From: Sipunculus nudus
Taxonomy: Eukaryota; Annelida; Sipuncula; Golfingiida; Sipunculidae
DNA length: 64,000 bases
NCBI GenBank assembly: GCA_026874595.1
Contig: CM049319.1
Location: 18,579,101 to 18,643,100, forward strand
Direction of reading: 5' to 3'
The position numbers and the translations under genes were made by a program. Numbering within the stretch: position 1 is the stretch's first letter; every line of letters begins with the position of its first letter. Below the pieces are notes generated by a model. That model did no database searches, was not told the origin of the DNA, and was given only the letters and a program-made list of their open reading frames with translations. Below, one piece after another: positions 48,047-58,889 of the stretch.

Positions 48047-48846
48047 TGTTACAGGTGCCCTTTTTATTGTGTGACACGGGCGTAACTCGTGATGTAGCGC
48101 CCGCGTCTGGCCGCGTGTCGCACTCTCATTTTAATCCGTACTGGTTGAACTCTCGTTGTCATGATAGAATGGGGCTTTCTCGCCTGACCGAGCCGGGCCG
48201 AGCTCAACTGTGAATCCTAATATGTTGAGACACGGCGTTCGTTTTTCTAGTATGTTCTTTGAACGTGTATAACGTGTTAGATTCTTTGGTTGGTTCGAGA
48301 AATCGAAAATTCTCGGCTTGAGGTGAAAAGTTATATGAAGAAGCTGTGTATTAGAGCTGAGAGAGAGAGGTGAGAGAATATTCCAGCGGACCCAGACGTG
48401 TGGGACCTATCCGATTATCCAGTAATTTCAGGGATTCTACTATTACTAACACTATACAATTTAATGCTGCCTGCCTCAAGTTGACTTTGTGGATTGTTAC
48501 AAGAGCTTTACATTGGACTGTGATTCTCCGAGAGAATTCGTGTGAACTGTTCGCCAGGTTTATACATTTTAAAGGACTTATCGCTGTGACAGTGGTTGTA
48601 TTCAGGTACTGTGCTCTTTGTATATATTTTACTGTGTGATTGTATTGATTTGCTGTTATACTGTGTCTTTGTATTAATTTGGTGTATTGTAATGTTAGAG
48701 TTGTTTTAAGAAAAAAAATATAGTTATTTGTTAACAATAAAACCTGACTTTTTTCATTCCCGAATACATTTCATGCATTTTTATCTTCTTGACAAAATTT
48801 ATGTTCATCAAGCATACGTGATCTGTTGATATTAGGTTCCGTGACA
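48047..48846 (+). repeat. 3' LTR of element A
   Basis: 800 bp. From about 48375 it follows the 5' LTR (attccagcggac, gacctatccgat, cagggattct, tgtattgtaatgttag, tgatctgttg.tattagg). Its first 300 bp differ strongly from the 5' LTR. aataaaacc near 48738. Confidence 0.85.
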
Positions 48847-48849
48847 AAT

Positions 48850-51739
48850 GTGTGAAGGACTAAAAACAATCGAAGAAGCGACCTCTGTTGTTAAAACACG
48901 CATGCTTTTGAAGAACAAGAAAGATTTTCGTATATGTGTAGATCTACATGAAAAACTGAACAAAGCTATCATTCGAGAGATATATTATCCCAACTAATTA
49001 TGACTTGCTGCTAAACCTGGCAGGAGCGAAGATATTTTCATCAATTGATGCTTCAAGCGGATTCTGGGCGATTCCGCTCCATGCAGAGAGCATGAAGTTG
49101 ACCACATTTATAACTCCGTTCGGGAGGTATGCATTTTAACGGCTCCCCTTCGGAATTACATGTGCTCCTGAAATATTTTAGAGAAAAATGACAGAGCTGC
49201 TAGACAGTCACGAGGGATTTATAGTGTACATGGACGATATTCTCGTGTTTGGCGATTCGATGGAACAACACGACGGAAGACTAAAGGAAGTGCTTAGTTC
49301 AATCTTGAGGTTTGGACTGAAACTGATAAGGTCAAAGTGCCTCCTGAGACAGGTGGGTCTTCAATTTCTGGGCCACTGGATTGGATCAGAAGGTATTCAA
49401 CTGTCACCTGATAAAGTGAAGGCAATTGTCAACTTGAAAGCACCTATTGATGTGACGGAGCTAAAAAGACTACTGGGAATGAAAAGCTATATCGGACGTT
49501 ATGTGCCCAATTTGGCGTCAGTCAGAAAACCGATGAATGATCTCTTACGTTGAGACTCTGTATGGTGTTGGGGCCCATCACAAGAAGAAGTATTTGCTTA
49601 TGTTAAGAGAGCATTGACAGACGCTTAATCACTCGCCTTTTACGACGCAAACAAGAAAACGGTAGTTAGCATCCAGCTATAGCCTTGGAGGCGTTCTACT
49701 CCAACAGCACAGAACTTAGCTAAAACCTGTCGCGTTTGCTTCGAGATCTAACAGGAGCGGGGAGGCCAACTATGCAAAAATTAAATAGGTGTGTCTTGCT
49801 GCAGTGTTGGCCTGTGAGAAGTTTGCACAGTACCTGTCAGGCCTAGAGACTTTTACACTACAAACAGATCACAAGCCCCTTGTACCATTGATAAATGGGA
49901 TAAGCTGAGACCAGTTGCCAGTACGATGCCTGCGCCTTCTGATCAGGCTTAAAAGATTTAATCTGTTAATTGCAGACAAATTGTCAAGAAGCCCACTGGC
50001 AGAGAATACATCCGATCAGGAGCTGGGCGAAGACATCGAAGCTCACATCAGTGCCGTCGAAAGTTACCGGCAAATGTCACCTGAGAAACTTACAGAGATC
50101 CAGAAAGCTACGGCTCAAGATCTGATTTTGACTGAGGCAATTCGTTATACCATGTCAGGATGGCCAAGGTACATTTAGGATGTTGCACAGCCATTGAGAG
50201 TCTAATTTGGTGTAAAAGACCATTTAAGTGTAGCCATAGGTTTGTTGTTGTTCGACGACAAAATTGTTGTTCCATTTGTTATGCGAACTGAAATGCTTGA
50301 CCGGTTACATGATGGACACCAAAGAATCTCCAAGTGTAGAGAGAGAGCTAAGTCTGGTGTCTGGTGGACTTCTATGAATAAGGATATTCAGAACAAAGTT
50401 AACTCGTGTGAGCATTGCCAAACCTATAGGCCAACACAACGCAAAGAGCCTTTGATAACTACGCCAATGCCAAACAGGCTTTGGGAAGCCATCGCCTCAG
50501 ATTTGTGCGAATACAAAAGAGAAATGTACTTAGTCACTGTTGACATTTTTTCAAGGTATCGCAGATCTGCCAGATTCAAAAACGGCACTGTCATTTTGAA
50601 ACGGAATTCCCCATTCGCTAGATGGGGAATTGCAGATCGTCTCATATCGAACAATAGGCCACAATAGGCCACAGCTGAATTTGCTGACTTTGCCGCACAG
50701 TATGGGTTTAATCACGACACAAAAGCCCATACAACCCACAAGCTAATGGTGCAGTAGAGCGAGTAGTGGAAACTGCTAAGAACATTTTAAGACAGGGTGA
50801 CCCATTCCTAGCACTGTTGGTATACAGAGCAACACCGAACACGGTAACTGGTTGCAGTCCAGCGAAACTTATGATGGGCAGCGAGAAAAACGTACATTAC
50901 CAGTACTTCCAAGAAAGTTAGAGCCTAATTGGCCATCTATGGCTAAAATAAAAGAATAGGATGCAGAGACAAGAAGTGCCTTTGAATCTTACTACAACCG
51001 TAGGCACGGAGCCCGACCTTTGACCCGTATATCCCTGGCACCAAGGTACACATGAAAACCGACAATGTAGTTTTCGGGACAAGAACAGGAAACGTGTTAG
51101 GTCAGTATAGAGGTAGCAGTAGGTCATACATGGTTCTCACAGAACATAGTCGGACAGTTCGTCGTAATTGTCGTCATATCCGGCCTGTCGCAGATCAGAA
51201 TGATACCACAGACGCAAACACAGGAGGGCAACTCCTTCAGAGATACCATTCGCAGTGGATACTGGTATGTCAGCCAATGATCCGTCCTCAACATCTGCTG
51301 AATCATAATGTGTTAACCCCTCGACTACACGATTTTGACGCCAAGTGTAATTGTGTTAGTCAGACAGCTATTTAGGCTTTATAAGGCCAGAATAATGCCT
51401 TGCCTTAATAGCTGTCTATGATGGACGATCTACTCCATCTCAGTTCGCTGTTTATAAGTTTTCTTAGTTTTAATGGAGTTTTACCCGGTTCACAGTAATA
51501 ATTTCTTCTGATGAGTATAGCAATCCTAAGTGCCTTATAATACATTTTTTCTCAAGTGGTTTTGTTAAGGTAACCCGGTTATATATCTTGCCTCGTCTAA
51601 TTCTCAAAGGGGGAGATGTCGTGTAATAGGACTTTTTTGGAACGGCCCCGCTAGTAACGTGTGCACAGGTTGGTGCTACGTCACCGCTTTCTGAATAAAG
51701 TTGTGTTCATAGCGCCACGTGTTCTGTGGATTTATGACA
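48850..51739 (+). mobile_element. 5'-truncated Ty3/gypsy element with ordinary domain order (element B, inactive)
   Basis: Starts inside the RT, directly after the 3' LTR of element A. RT: LKNKKDFRICVDLHEKLNKA, SSIDASSGFWAIPLH, FIVYMDDILVFGDS (YMDD). RNase H follows through several stops (49560-49960), then the integrase: LHDGHQRISKCRERAKSGVW, CEHCQTYRP, IASDLCEYKREMYLVTVDIF, and a C-terminal YRGSSRSYMVLTE..RTVRRN region at 51100-51180. A purine tract lies at 51606-51616 and a short 3' LTR at 51617-51739. No gag, protease or 5' LTR is present. Many stops: dead. Confidence 0.82.
51617..51739 (+). repeat. Probable 3' LTR of element B
   Basis: Follows aaagggggaga, starts TGTCGTG, ends ATGACA (TGTC/GACA inverted ends) and holds gaataaag near 51695. 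No second copy in the window confirms its length. Confidence 0.55.
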
Positions 51740-51889
51740 CTAGTTGCAATTGTGTGTGCATCGTTATAGGTACCATTAGTTTTGGTAAAAGGTCCTCATA
51801 AAATGTACATTTGAAGTCTAGGACCCACGTGAACTTTCAAAAAGTGAATTATTTTCAGTCATTCAATAAGAGCAATATCCATGCATTTC

Positions 51890-52400
51890 TCTGCGGTCAT
51901 TGATTCAAGCTGGCAGATTTTTAGTGTCACTTTTCCATGGTAAATCTGAATCAGTTAACTCAATGAGTTTTAATCAAATGCAAGCAATGTGTTTAGAAAT
52001 TTAAAAAATTTAGATTGCATTTACGAATTTGAGACATCAATTCTGACGTCATTGATCGTTCATGGAGTCAACAGGCGAAAGGGTCGAGGGGCAGATATTT
52101 AACGTGAGCTGCAATTATATCCGTCATTTTGTTTCTACAAATATGCTTATTGCTTTATGCACGAATGTTATAGTTACTAGTTACCAATATATTTGTGTGC
52201 TCTGTAAGAAGAACCGTTATTTTTGGCTAGGTCCTCCCTTAATTTATATTATATTATATTTATTATCTGAAGTCAAGGGCAAACCTGAATTTTCGAAAGT
52301 ACATGTTTTTCTAAAGAAATATGAAAATTCCTGCATTCACCGCGGTCATGCTTCAAGCTGGAAGATTTTAGATATTCCAAGCCTATGGTAACCTTAAATA
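51890..52400 (+). pseudogene. Exon 2 relic and duplicated intron modules, unit D
   Basis: 52062-52135 (gagtcaacaggcgaaaggg, gggcagatatttaacgtgag, cgtcattttgtttct) matches the 5' half of exon 2. The flanks 51895-51960 and 52335-52395 are diverged copies of one another (cattc..cgcggtcat, ttcaagctgg.agatttt). 51960-52050 resembles 13005-13115 of unit A. Confidence 0.6.
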
Positions 52401-53139
52401 AGTTTACGCTCACTAAAAACGTCAATCATAGTTTTGATTTGTGGCTTAGGAGCACTTTTGACAATCGAGACGTTCATTCCCCAATTTAAGTGCGAAGTTT
52501 AGAGCATTATATATACGATAAAAGCTCATTTTAAAGTCGAAAAGACTGGTGAATTTTATACAACCTGATTTCGAGACAACCGATAATAATTATAATTGAC
52601 CTTTCTAAGTGTCGAAACGGTTGATGAAAGCGGAGAAGGTTCCACTTTATAATATAATGTTCTCTAGAGCTTGCATGATTCAAAAGCACGCATTTTATAA
52701 TGTTTATTTTCAAACAAGAAAAGGCTAGGTCAACTATAAACTATCACGAAACTGCTTAATTAGGGATTTCTATGAAAACAAACTCGTACGCACTTGGTAA
52801 TCTACTTTAAACTTGCTTTTATGGTAAAAAAGAATGATTCCAATATTTATAAAAAAATTAAAAGCGGTAATAAAAAAGTACATAAATATCACAAGAGAAT
52901 AGAATAGGTGAATACTGAAATTTTAAATAAAAGCACATACATGTATGATAACACGCTAATCAAGAGATCAAACGATATGCTCGGTATATTTTCAGTCCGT
53001 TATATTTGATCCTTTTATTTAAGGCAAGTGGTTATCCGTATCAAATAAATCTTAAAAAAAACTATCTTGGTTTTTTCACCCCATACAACGTCGAGCAGCG
53101 CTTTGTAGTTTTCCAAACCAACCTTACACTTGGCTGACC

Positions 53140-53443
53140 ACGACGGTATTATAATGTACTGGTATATCCCCCCCCCCCAGTGGGAGGGGTGGTCAATGTA
53201 TTTATTCCCCTCCCCACATAATTCAGAGAACAATATTTATACATTGCAAATAAAATGTTTTAATAGATAGAATTATAGATATTATTATTGGTTACTATGA
53301 AATATAATATATAAAACTGGTTTAGAATTAACTTATACTGGAAACATAATACCTTATTTTCTAAAACCTTGTAGATAATTTTAAAATATTTGAAATGTGA
53401 TGAAGTTTATATATATTTGAAATGTGTCATAGAGACGCTAGAA
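53140..53443 (+). repeat. Paralogous intron segment, unit D
   Basis: Matches 13265-13555 of unit A (ataatatttata.attgcaaat, aatagaattatagat, attaacttatactggaaaca, taataccttattttctaaaa). A C10 tract sits at 53167. Confidence 0.75.
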
Positions 53444-55637
53444 AGGTATATGTAAAATGTATAATTACCTTTTTATCTAGTCTCTTCTCCTTCATTCATC
53501 TGCAACTAGTTATATGTTTTACACAAATACATATATTTTAAAACCTTGGCATAGGTTCTCCATTTATCCATAATAAGACAATAAACTATGGATTATTTGC
53601 TTGTGCAGGCCATTCATGTCACGTCATGGCTATTCAGGGAATTGCCTCACGGACGCGGACGTGGTACGTGACACATCTTGATATAACAAAATATTACCAA
53701 AAAAAAAAAAAAACAAAAAAAAAAAGTTACAAAATGACAAATCGGAGATGATGTCGATTTCATGGTTCATTATACATCCTCCCTATGAACTGCTGCGAAG
53801 GCGAAAAAAATGAAGTATTTGAAATTAAAAACACGTTTGACAAATGCAAAAGAGCATTTCAGTACAACCGCTCAAGCTGACAGTCCGCTCATATGGGCGC
53901 AACCATGTTGTTTACGATAGGCGAGGCTCGTTGTCAATTAACCGAGACCGATAAAGTATTCCGACGACCCCCTGCATCGTGACAGAGATGTCTTTACCGT
54001 GATGTCTAGGGTTGATTGTAGAGAGAGTGTGCAGGCTTGCCCCAATTTACGAACTGTCAGACAAATATCAGGTCCCCAGAGCCAGGAGTTATATTATATT
54101 AAGTCATTTGCAAGACTAAATAATTAATTCATTCATCACCTTAATTAGCTAAATTCAAATACATGATAACGTACTCAGATTTACTGGTTGCTTGAAGCAT
54201 TTGCCAATATTAAAAATATAAAATCTGAAGAATTTCTGCCCTGTCTCCTAGCCTTATGTCGACTCCGTCACAAAAGGAATTATAATAAAGCAAAATGAGT
54301 TATATTCTTGTATGTTTACAAAGCCAAATGTAAAATGTTGCATGGAGAAACTGTATCAATGTAACACTGTTTTTTTTTACATTACTAGTAATGTATCTCT
54401 GAAGTGTTATATGCTAACCCTTTATTTCTCATTTTGGAGAGTAGAAATAAATATCTCAGCTTATTCATCCCCAGAAATATATAAATTGGTTAAATCATAA
54501 TTGTTTGCTTAAATCCTTGAATAAATGGCTTATAACATGATTATTTAAAAATTATATAGAAATAAAAATCGAGCAATGTAAACGCTGTCACAATCAGCTC
54601 CGTCATGTGATTGAGTTTACATGTTCGTGTTTTGAGCAGTGACTAATTAACAAAGCTTTCACAGTGCTGGTTTAGGCTGCATAAAAAACAAAGAATGTTA
54701 GTTCGTATTTTCTGGCTAACATGCCACTCCAGTTCCCCACAGAAGGCTGCTGCAACATATCATATCAACTGAATCCCTTTGACAGATGAATGATTACACC
54801 TGGAATTATTCTCTAGTTTCTGAGAAACAATCTCAGTGTTTATGGTAGCAGTAAAGTTGGTTTCAGCAAAATAGTTTTCTACTTAGGAACCGGCAAATGT
54901 ATACAAGCAGAAACTTTACACCTCCTGTACCTCTGTTTTAAACGTCACAGGCAATCCTGTGAAATTTGCCGTTTATATTTTCTAGTGAAGATTATGAATT
55001 ATTGCAAAAGCTTGCATCACTGAATTTATTTGGCAGCTGATGAAACTGACCATGTCTAATGGATAGTTCCAGTCCACCATGATGGTCTACAACAAAAAGG
55101 CAAACTGAAGCTGCAACAAATTAAAGGGCAGCTCTGATCTCATCTTATGTTCATTTACCCTGTCCATCTTTACAGAGCATCACCTTGCAGTGGCTTTTTA
55201 AAATGTTTCAAGATGTCTACAGACCCCAAACTGACGGGGAACAGGTAATTTAAATCAACTGTACGATGTCTCATAATTTGTAAAAGAAACGTTGTGCTGT
55301 ATATTTAAAATGTTACAAACCCGCAATAAAGTTGTTTTCATGATATTTGCAGAGTAACATTAACTTAATGTAACAACATATTTGCTTCTGTCAGCAAAAA
55401 AATTAACATAAGCAAATATATGTGGCATGGTTATGTGTTGTCCAATAAAATAGCTAATACTATTTAAATTACCTTTAAAAGCAATGCTTGATTAAGGAAC
55501 ACATAAACATGAAAATGATGAGGGAATTGATCAGGTCATATGTATTCTGATCAAAAGCTTGTCCTGTCAACTCCCTCACAGATACTTGAATTTTGACCAA
55601 GCAGGATCACCAAACTACCCAACCTTACTGTAGAATG
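53444..55637. other. Sequence unique to unit D, no gene seen
   Basis: About 2.2 kb absent from the equivalent place in unit A (near 13560), hence an insertion in D or a deletion in A. Contains an A-rich run at 53698-53725. No ORF of a known family and no clear inverted termini found. Confidence 0.45.
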
Positions 55638-55639
55638 AC

Positions 55640-55870
55640 CCATACATATATATGTATGTGCGCGTGTTATACAAGTTATACAAGGTTGGAGAGGATTTGG
55701 TGCGTTCGCTATCGGGTATTTAAGTTTAACTTGTACTCGCATTTTAAAAAGCTTCGCACAAATGCTTTTAAGAATATCTGCATTTGAGTGAAGAAATTTA
55801 TCCTAACTTGTTAGCTAATAAATTTGAGACAAACAATTTAAAAATCAGTATATAATCAGTTAATTAACGA
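55640..55870 (+). pseudogene. Exon 2 (3' end) relic, unit D
   Basis: Parallels 13570-13880 of unit A: atgtgcgcgtgtt, gagaggatttggtgcgtt, agtttaacttgtactcgcat, cttcgcacaaatgctt, then a gagtgaagaaat end. Shorter than unit A by an internal deletion. Confidence 0.65.
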
Positions 55871-56459
55871 AATCAATCAAAAATTTAAATTTGCCGGTAG
55901 TTATCGAAGCACGTTTTATTGAAAAAAGTTTTCTCAACCACACCCGATTTAAAAGGACAACAGTGATAATGGTAAAGGAAAGACCGGAGATTATTATTTA
56001 TATTATCGGAAATTGGATAAGGGTATTACTCATTTTTATCGGTACCTTCAAGACCTTATGAGAGTTAAAAAACAAATTACCTATCATTGGATTCGTGATA
56101 CGTGCTTTTTCAGTGTTGCTAAATATGATGAACCTGCCAAAGGTTTAAGGTCAGAGGTCGGCAAGTACAAATATTTGGTACACTGATTTTTTTTGCAACT
56201 CAAGCACTTTGTGTAAGAATGTATTTCAATCCCTACGCAGAATGTTAAAAAAATTGTATAATGCTTACAGAATAGAAAATATCTGCTTATTAATTTGGTA
56301 TACAATCTACCTGGCAGATTCATGTTTTTGGAATGCTTAGCTTTCGTTTTTGTAATACTGGTATTTCCGTGCATTGTTTAACAATATATAATGTTACGGT
56401 TTCGTTGTTTATTTTTATTAACCTCTTAAGAACATTGTTTCAATGAACAAGTTTGACTC

Positions 56460-57126
56460 CTCGACGTTTCATAGTAAGCTTAACTTGCCCTGACAGTCAA
56501 GATTAGAATGGACAAACAATTCCAAACATTATAATTCTTTTGAATAGCCCAACCAATTTACATAACCACACCTAGTTTCGCAAAAATTAAGCAGGGTCCA
56601 TAAACAAAGTGTCCTGCCTTTTGAGATACAAAACGAAAGCACTTTGATTTTCCCGCTTATTTCCAATTAATTAATACTTAATTTTTTCAGTACTTGCTGA
56701 AACAATTAAAAGAGAAATTTGTCACGTGATTTCTTTGGTACATCATGGGATATGCATCATGGCATTTAAAAATAAATGTACAAGACTGTAATAATTAAAG
56801 GCCTTTGCGGAAATTGAGTGGAATCTTGTTACCGGATGTCTGCGCAAATTACAGTCAGTTTATAAGCAATTTATAGGCTCCACAAATAATAATAATATTT
56901 TTGAAATGTAAATAATAACAGGAAGTCTGGTACATTCCGAGGCCCATTCATCAGATACGTTTCACAACGGCCTCACCTAAATAGGCAGTATATCATATTT
57001 ACGACTACAGTATTACGAATGTCGCCATTGCCACAAGACATGTTAGTTATTCTCTCTTCAGTGTCGTGCAGGCCATCGAATTGTACAAATTGCCTTTCAT
57101 TTAAGAATAAAGTATTAAAAGAGAGA
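56460..57126 (+). promoter_or_regulatory. Conserved upstream region, unit E
   Basis: Copy of 15332-15991 without the MITE. It carries the empty target site tagtaagcttaac at 56468-56480. Confidence 0.5.
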
Positions 57127-57228
57127 ATGAATCTTTTAAGGAACATATTCATGTTTCTATCTTTTATCACAGTCGGTTTCATCGCCTACTATTCCGAATG
57201 GATTTCCGGTGACTCATTACCAATTCAG
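57127..57228 (+). CDS. Exon 1 of DUF1647-like family (unit E), open but orphaned
   Basis: 102 bp, 34 codons, donor gtaagt: a signal-anchor beginning MNLLRNIFMFLSFITVG, nearly identical in length and sequence to exon 1 of unit B. Similarity to unit B intron 1 continues to about 57482 and then stops. No matching exon 2 or 3 is found before 64000, so the copy is either truncated by the neighbouring insertion or its remainder lies beyond the window. Confidence 0.6.
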
Positions 57229-57482
57229 GTAAGTCATTACAAAGAAAAACCCAGTGTCACCCGTTGATCTGTTAATGATTGAAAAATAATGGTCACTATT
57301 GTTACTTGTGTAAAAGACATCGGTGATAATCTGCAATATTTTTAAATAAAAGTGGTTTGACTTGAAGAAAACCCAAGCTGTCCGTTTTAAAATTTTCTTT
57401 CAACATAAAAATGCCAGCGTGTGTTGTGGCTCTCAGTCCTGGCGAGCTATTTTTTCAGCACAAATGTTCATGTGGTGAGGCA

Positions 57483-58760
57483 TCAGTATCAGTTACATCA
57501 CGTCAACGAACTCTTACTGAGTGTTTTTTGCCAAAATGTAAACTTTTCGAGCGATCTTTAGCTAGACATTGTTTAAGGTGCCGTCACCTAAATAAAACGG
57601 AGGCCGTTCGACCTCTCTGCGTGCTCAAACGGCCTTTTTCGGCAGGAATACGACTGGTGTTTACTCGATCATTGCGGGCTCCGACGCAATTTTAAGGTGT
57701 CGGCTTACGTTCGCAGGGCACGGAAACCTATTTCTAATTCAGCAATTTTCAATTGCGAATTTTAAGGTCGTAGAGCTCGTAAACAAGTCACCCGTAGATC
57801 GCTCTTGCATCGGCCAACATTCGATCGATATTCGGTCAGCAATCTGAGAGTTTTAGCCCATATTTTTGCTTTAAAATTTGGACCGAAGACGGAGTTGCGC
57901 CGCCGCTGCATGGGCTCCCTACAATACACGAACGACCCCTCCCGTATTCCGCCCGACTTGTACAAAGTCGACATGCTTCGAGCACACTTAATGCTTGTGT
58001 GGGGCCGCCGTCGGGCGGCTTCTACGGGCCCAGGGCGGTCTCCGGTCAACTCAAGATCTGGCCCTTGGGGTATAAATCCTCTGCATTTTGAGACACTTTC
58101 AACATTCGATGAAGCGGACTCTGGCTCTCGTGCAACCTTCTCGTAAGGAACGGGGTTTCTTGTCCCTTTGGTCTTCTTTGGTGGCATCTTAGTAGGCCAA
58201 TAATACTTAGAAACTGTGCAGTGCTCTTCACTCACTTAGACATAGGAAATAAGATGTATAAAACTCTCTACATGTCCTATATATATACTCGAGGCGCGGA
58301 TGTCGGAGGACTTCAGGTAGAAAGTAGGGCGGAGCAGATTCGGGCGGAGGCCCAGTGTCGGGCGACCATCGACGGACAAAATGACCATCAAACAAAACTC
58401 GTGTGGCTCCCATACATTATGTCAAGTCGCTCTCGCCCGACTCCCGTTTGTTTACTGACTGCCGCCCGGGCGATTTTAAATCACTAGTGTTCAAAAGCCA
58501 ACGCCCGAGACCCGTCCAATATGTGACATGGTAGATTCTAAACGAAGAATACGCTAGTCTCCCTGGCGTGCTGGAAATTCGGCGACTTTCTGGCTATTCA
58601 CTAATGCGGCCGGAGGCCATTGGATAGGTGACGTCGGCTTTACTTGAACGAGCCTAGTCAGTATTTAAACAGCTCGTTGGGGAGCTGGTCGCTTTTTAGC
58701 TAGGAGTTAAAGAGCGAAGAGCAAACGCGGGAAATTCGGGGAAAGTTTTTCTCCGTTAGC
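57483..58760. other. CpG-richer block starting at the unit E breakpoint
   Basis: Base composition changes sharply at about 57483. A 62-residue continuation of an ORF from 57411 crosses the boundary and is probably chance. 58600-58730 has promoter-like traits (ccattgg, gacgtc, gcgggaaa). It may be part of a large insertion that also carries the Harbinger transposase. Confidence 0.35.
57762..58187 (-). CDS. Unrecognised basic protein candidate, 141 aa
   Basis: A minus-strand ORF starting at an ATG in fair context (ctaagatgcc) with a lysine-rich N-terminus (MPPKKTKGTRNPVPYEKV) and an Arg/Lys-rich body. A tatatatata lies about 95 bp upstream (near 58280). The plus strand is open over much of the same interval, a common effect of GC-rich DNA, so coding is uncertain. 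No domain recognised; it does not look like the Myb-like partner of Harbinger transposases. Confidence 0.25.
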   Translation of the reverse strand: MPPKKTKGTRNPVPYEKVAREPESASSNVESVSKCRGFIPQGPDLELTGDRPGPVEAARRRPHTSIKCARSMSTLYKSGGIREGSFVYCREPMQRRRNSVFGPNFKAKIWAKTLRLLTEYRSNVGRCKSDLRVTCLRALRP

Positions 58761-58889
58761 AGCTCGGGAAAAGCTCACCGGCGCACCCAGAGAGCGCCGC
58801 TGGGGGGTCGTTCGGATCGTCTGAAGTCCACACGTTTTTAGGCTAATAAGTTTGTTTGGATCCCAGCGGAGCCGTGATGATTCCAACAA

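Larger units (their letters stand above)
42170..48846 (+). mobile_element. Gmr1-like Ty3/gypsy LTR retrotransposon with integrase before RT (element A, inactive)
   Basis: Bounded by two LTRs (42170-43019 and 48047-48846) that start TGTTAC and end GTAACA/GTGACA. A primer-binding site lies 7 nt after the 5' LTR and a purine tract directly before the 3' LTR. Flanks catgt/aatgt may be a decayed target duplication. Domain order read from the sequence: gag, zinc knuckle, protease, integrase, reverse transcriptase, RNase H. Integrase upstream of RT is the hallmark of the Gmr1 group (copia-like order inside Ty3/gypsy). Every domain is interrupted by stops or frameshifts, so the copy is dead. Confidence 0.88.

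Noticed and set aside
48351-48737. 128-codon and 89-codon ORFs on opposite strands
   Set aside because: Both lie inside the 3' LTR of element A.
50424-50739. Minus-strand ORFs of 82 and 62 codons
   Set aside because: Shadows of the element B integrase.
57805-58146. 113-codon plus-strand ORF
   Set aside because: Overlaps the minus-strand candidate in GC-richer DNA; no start context or domain.
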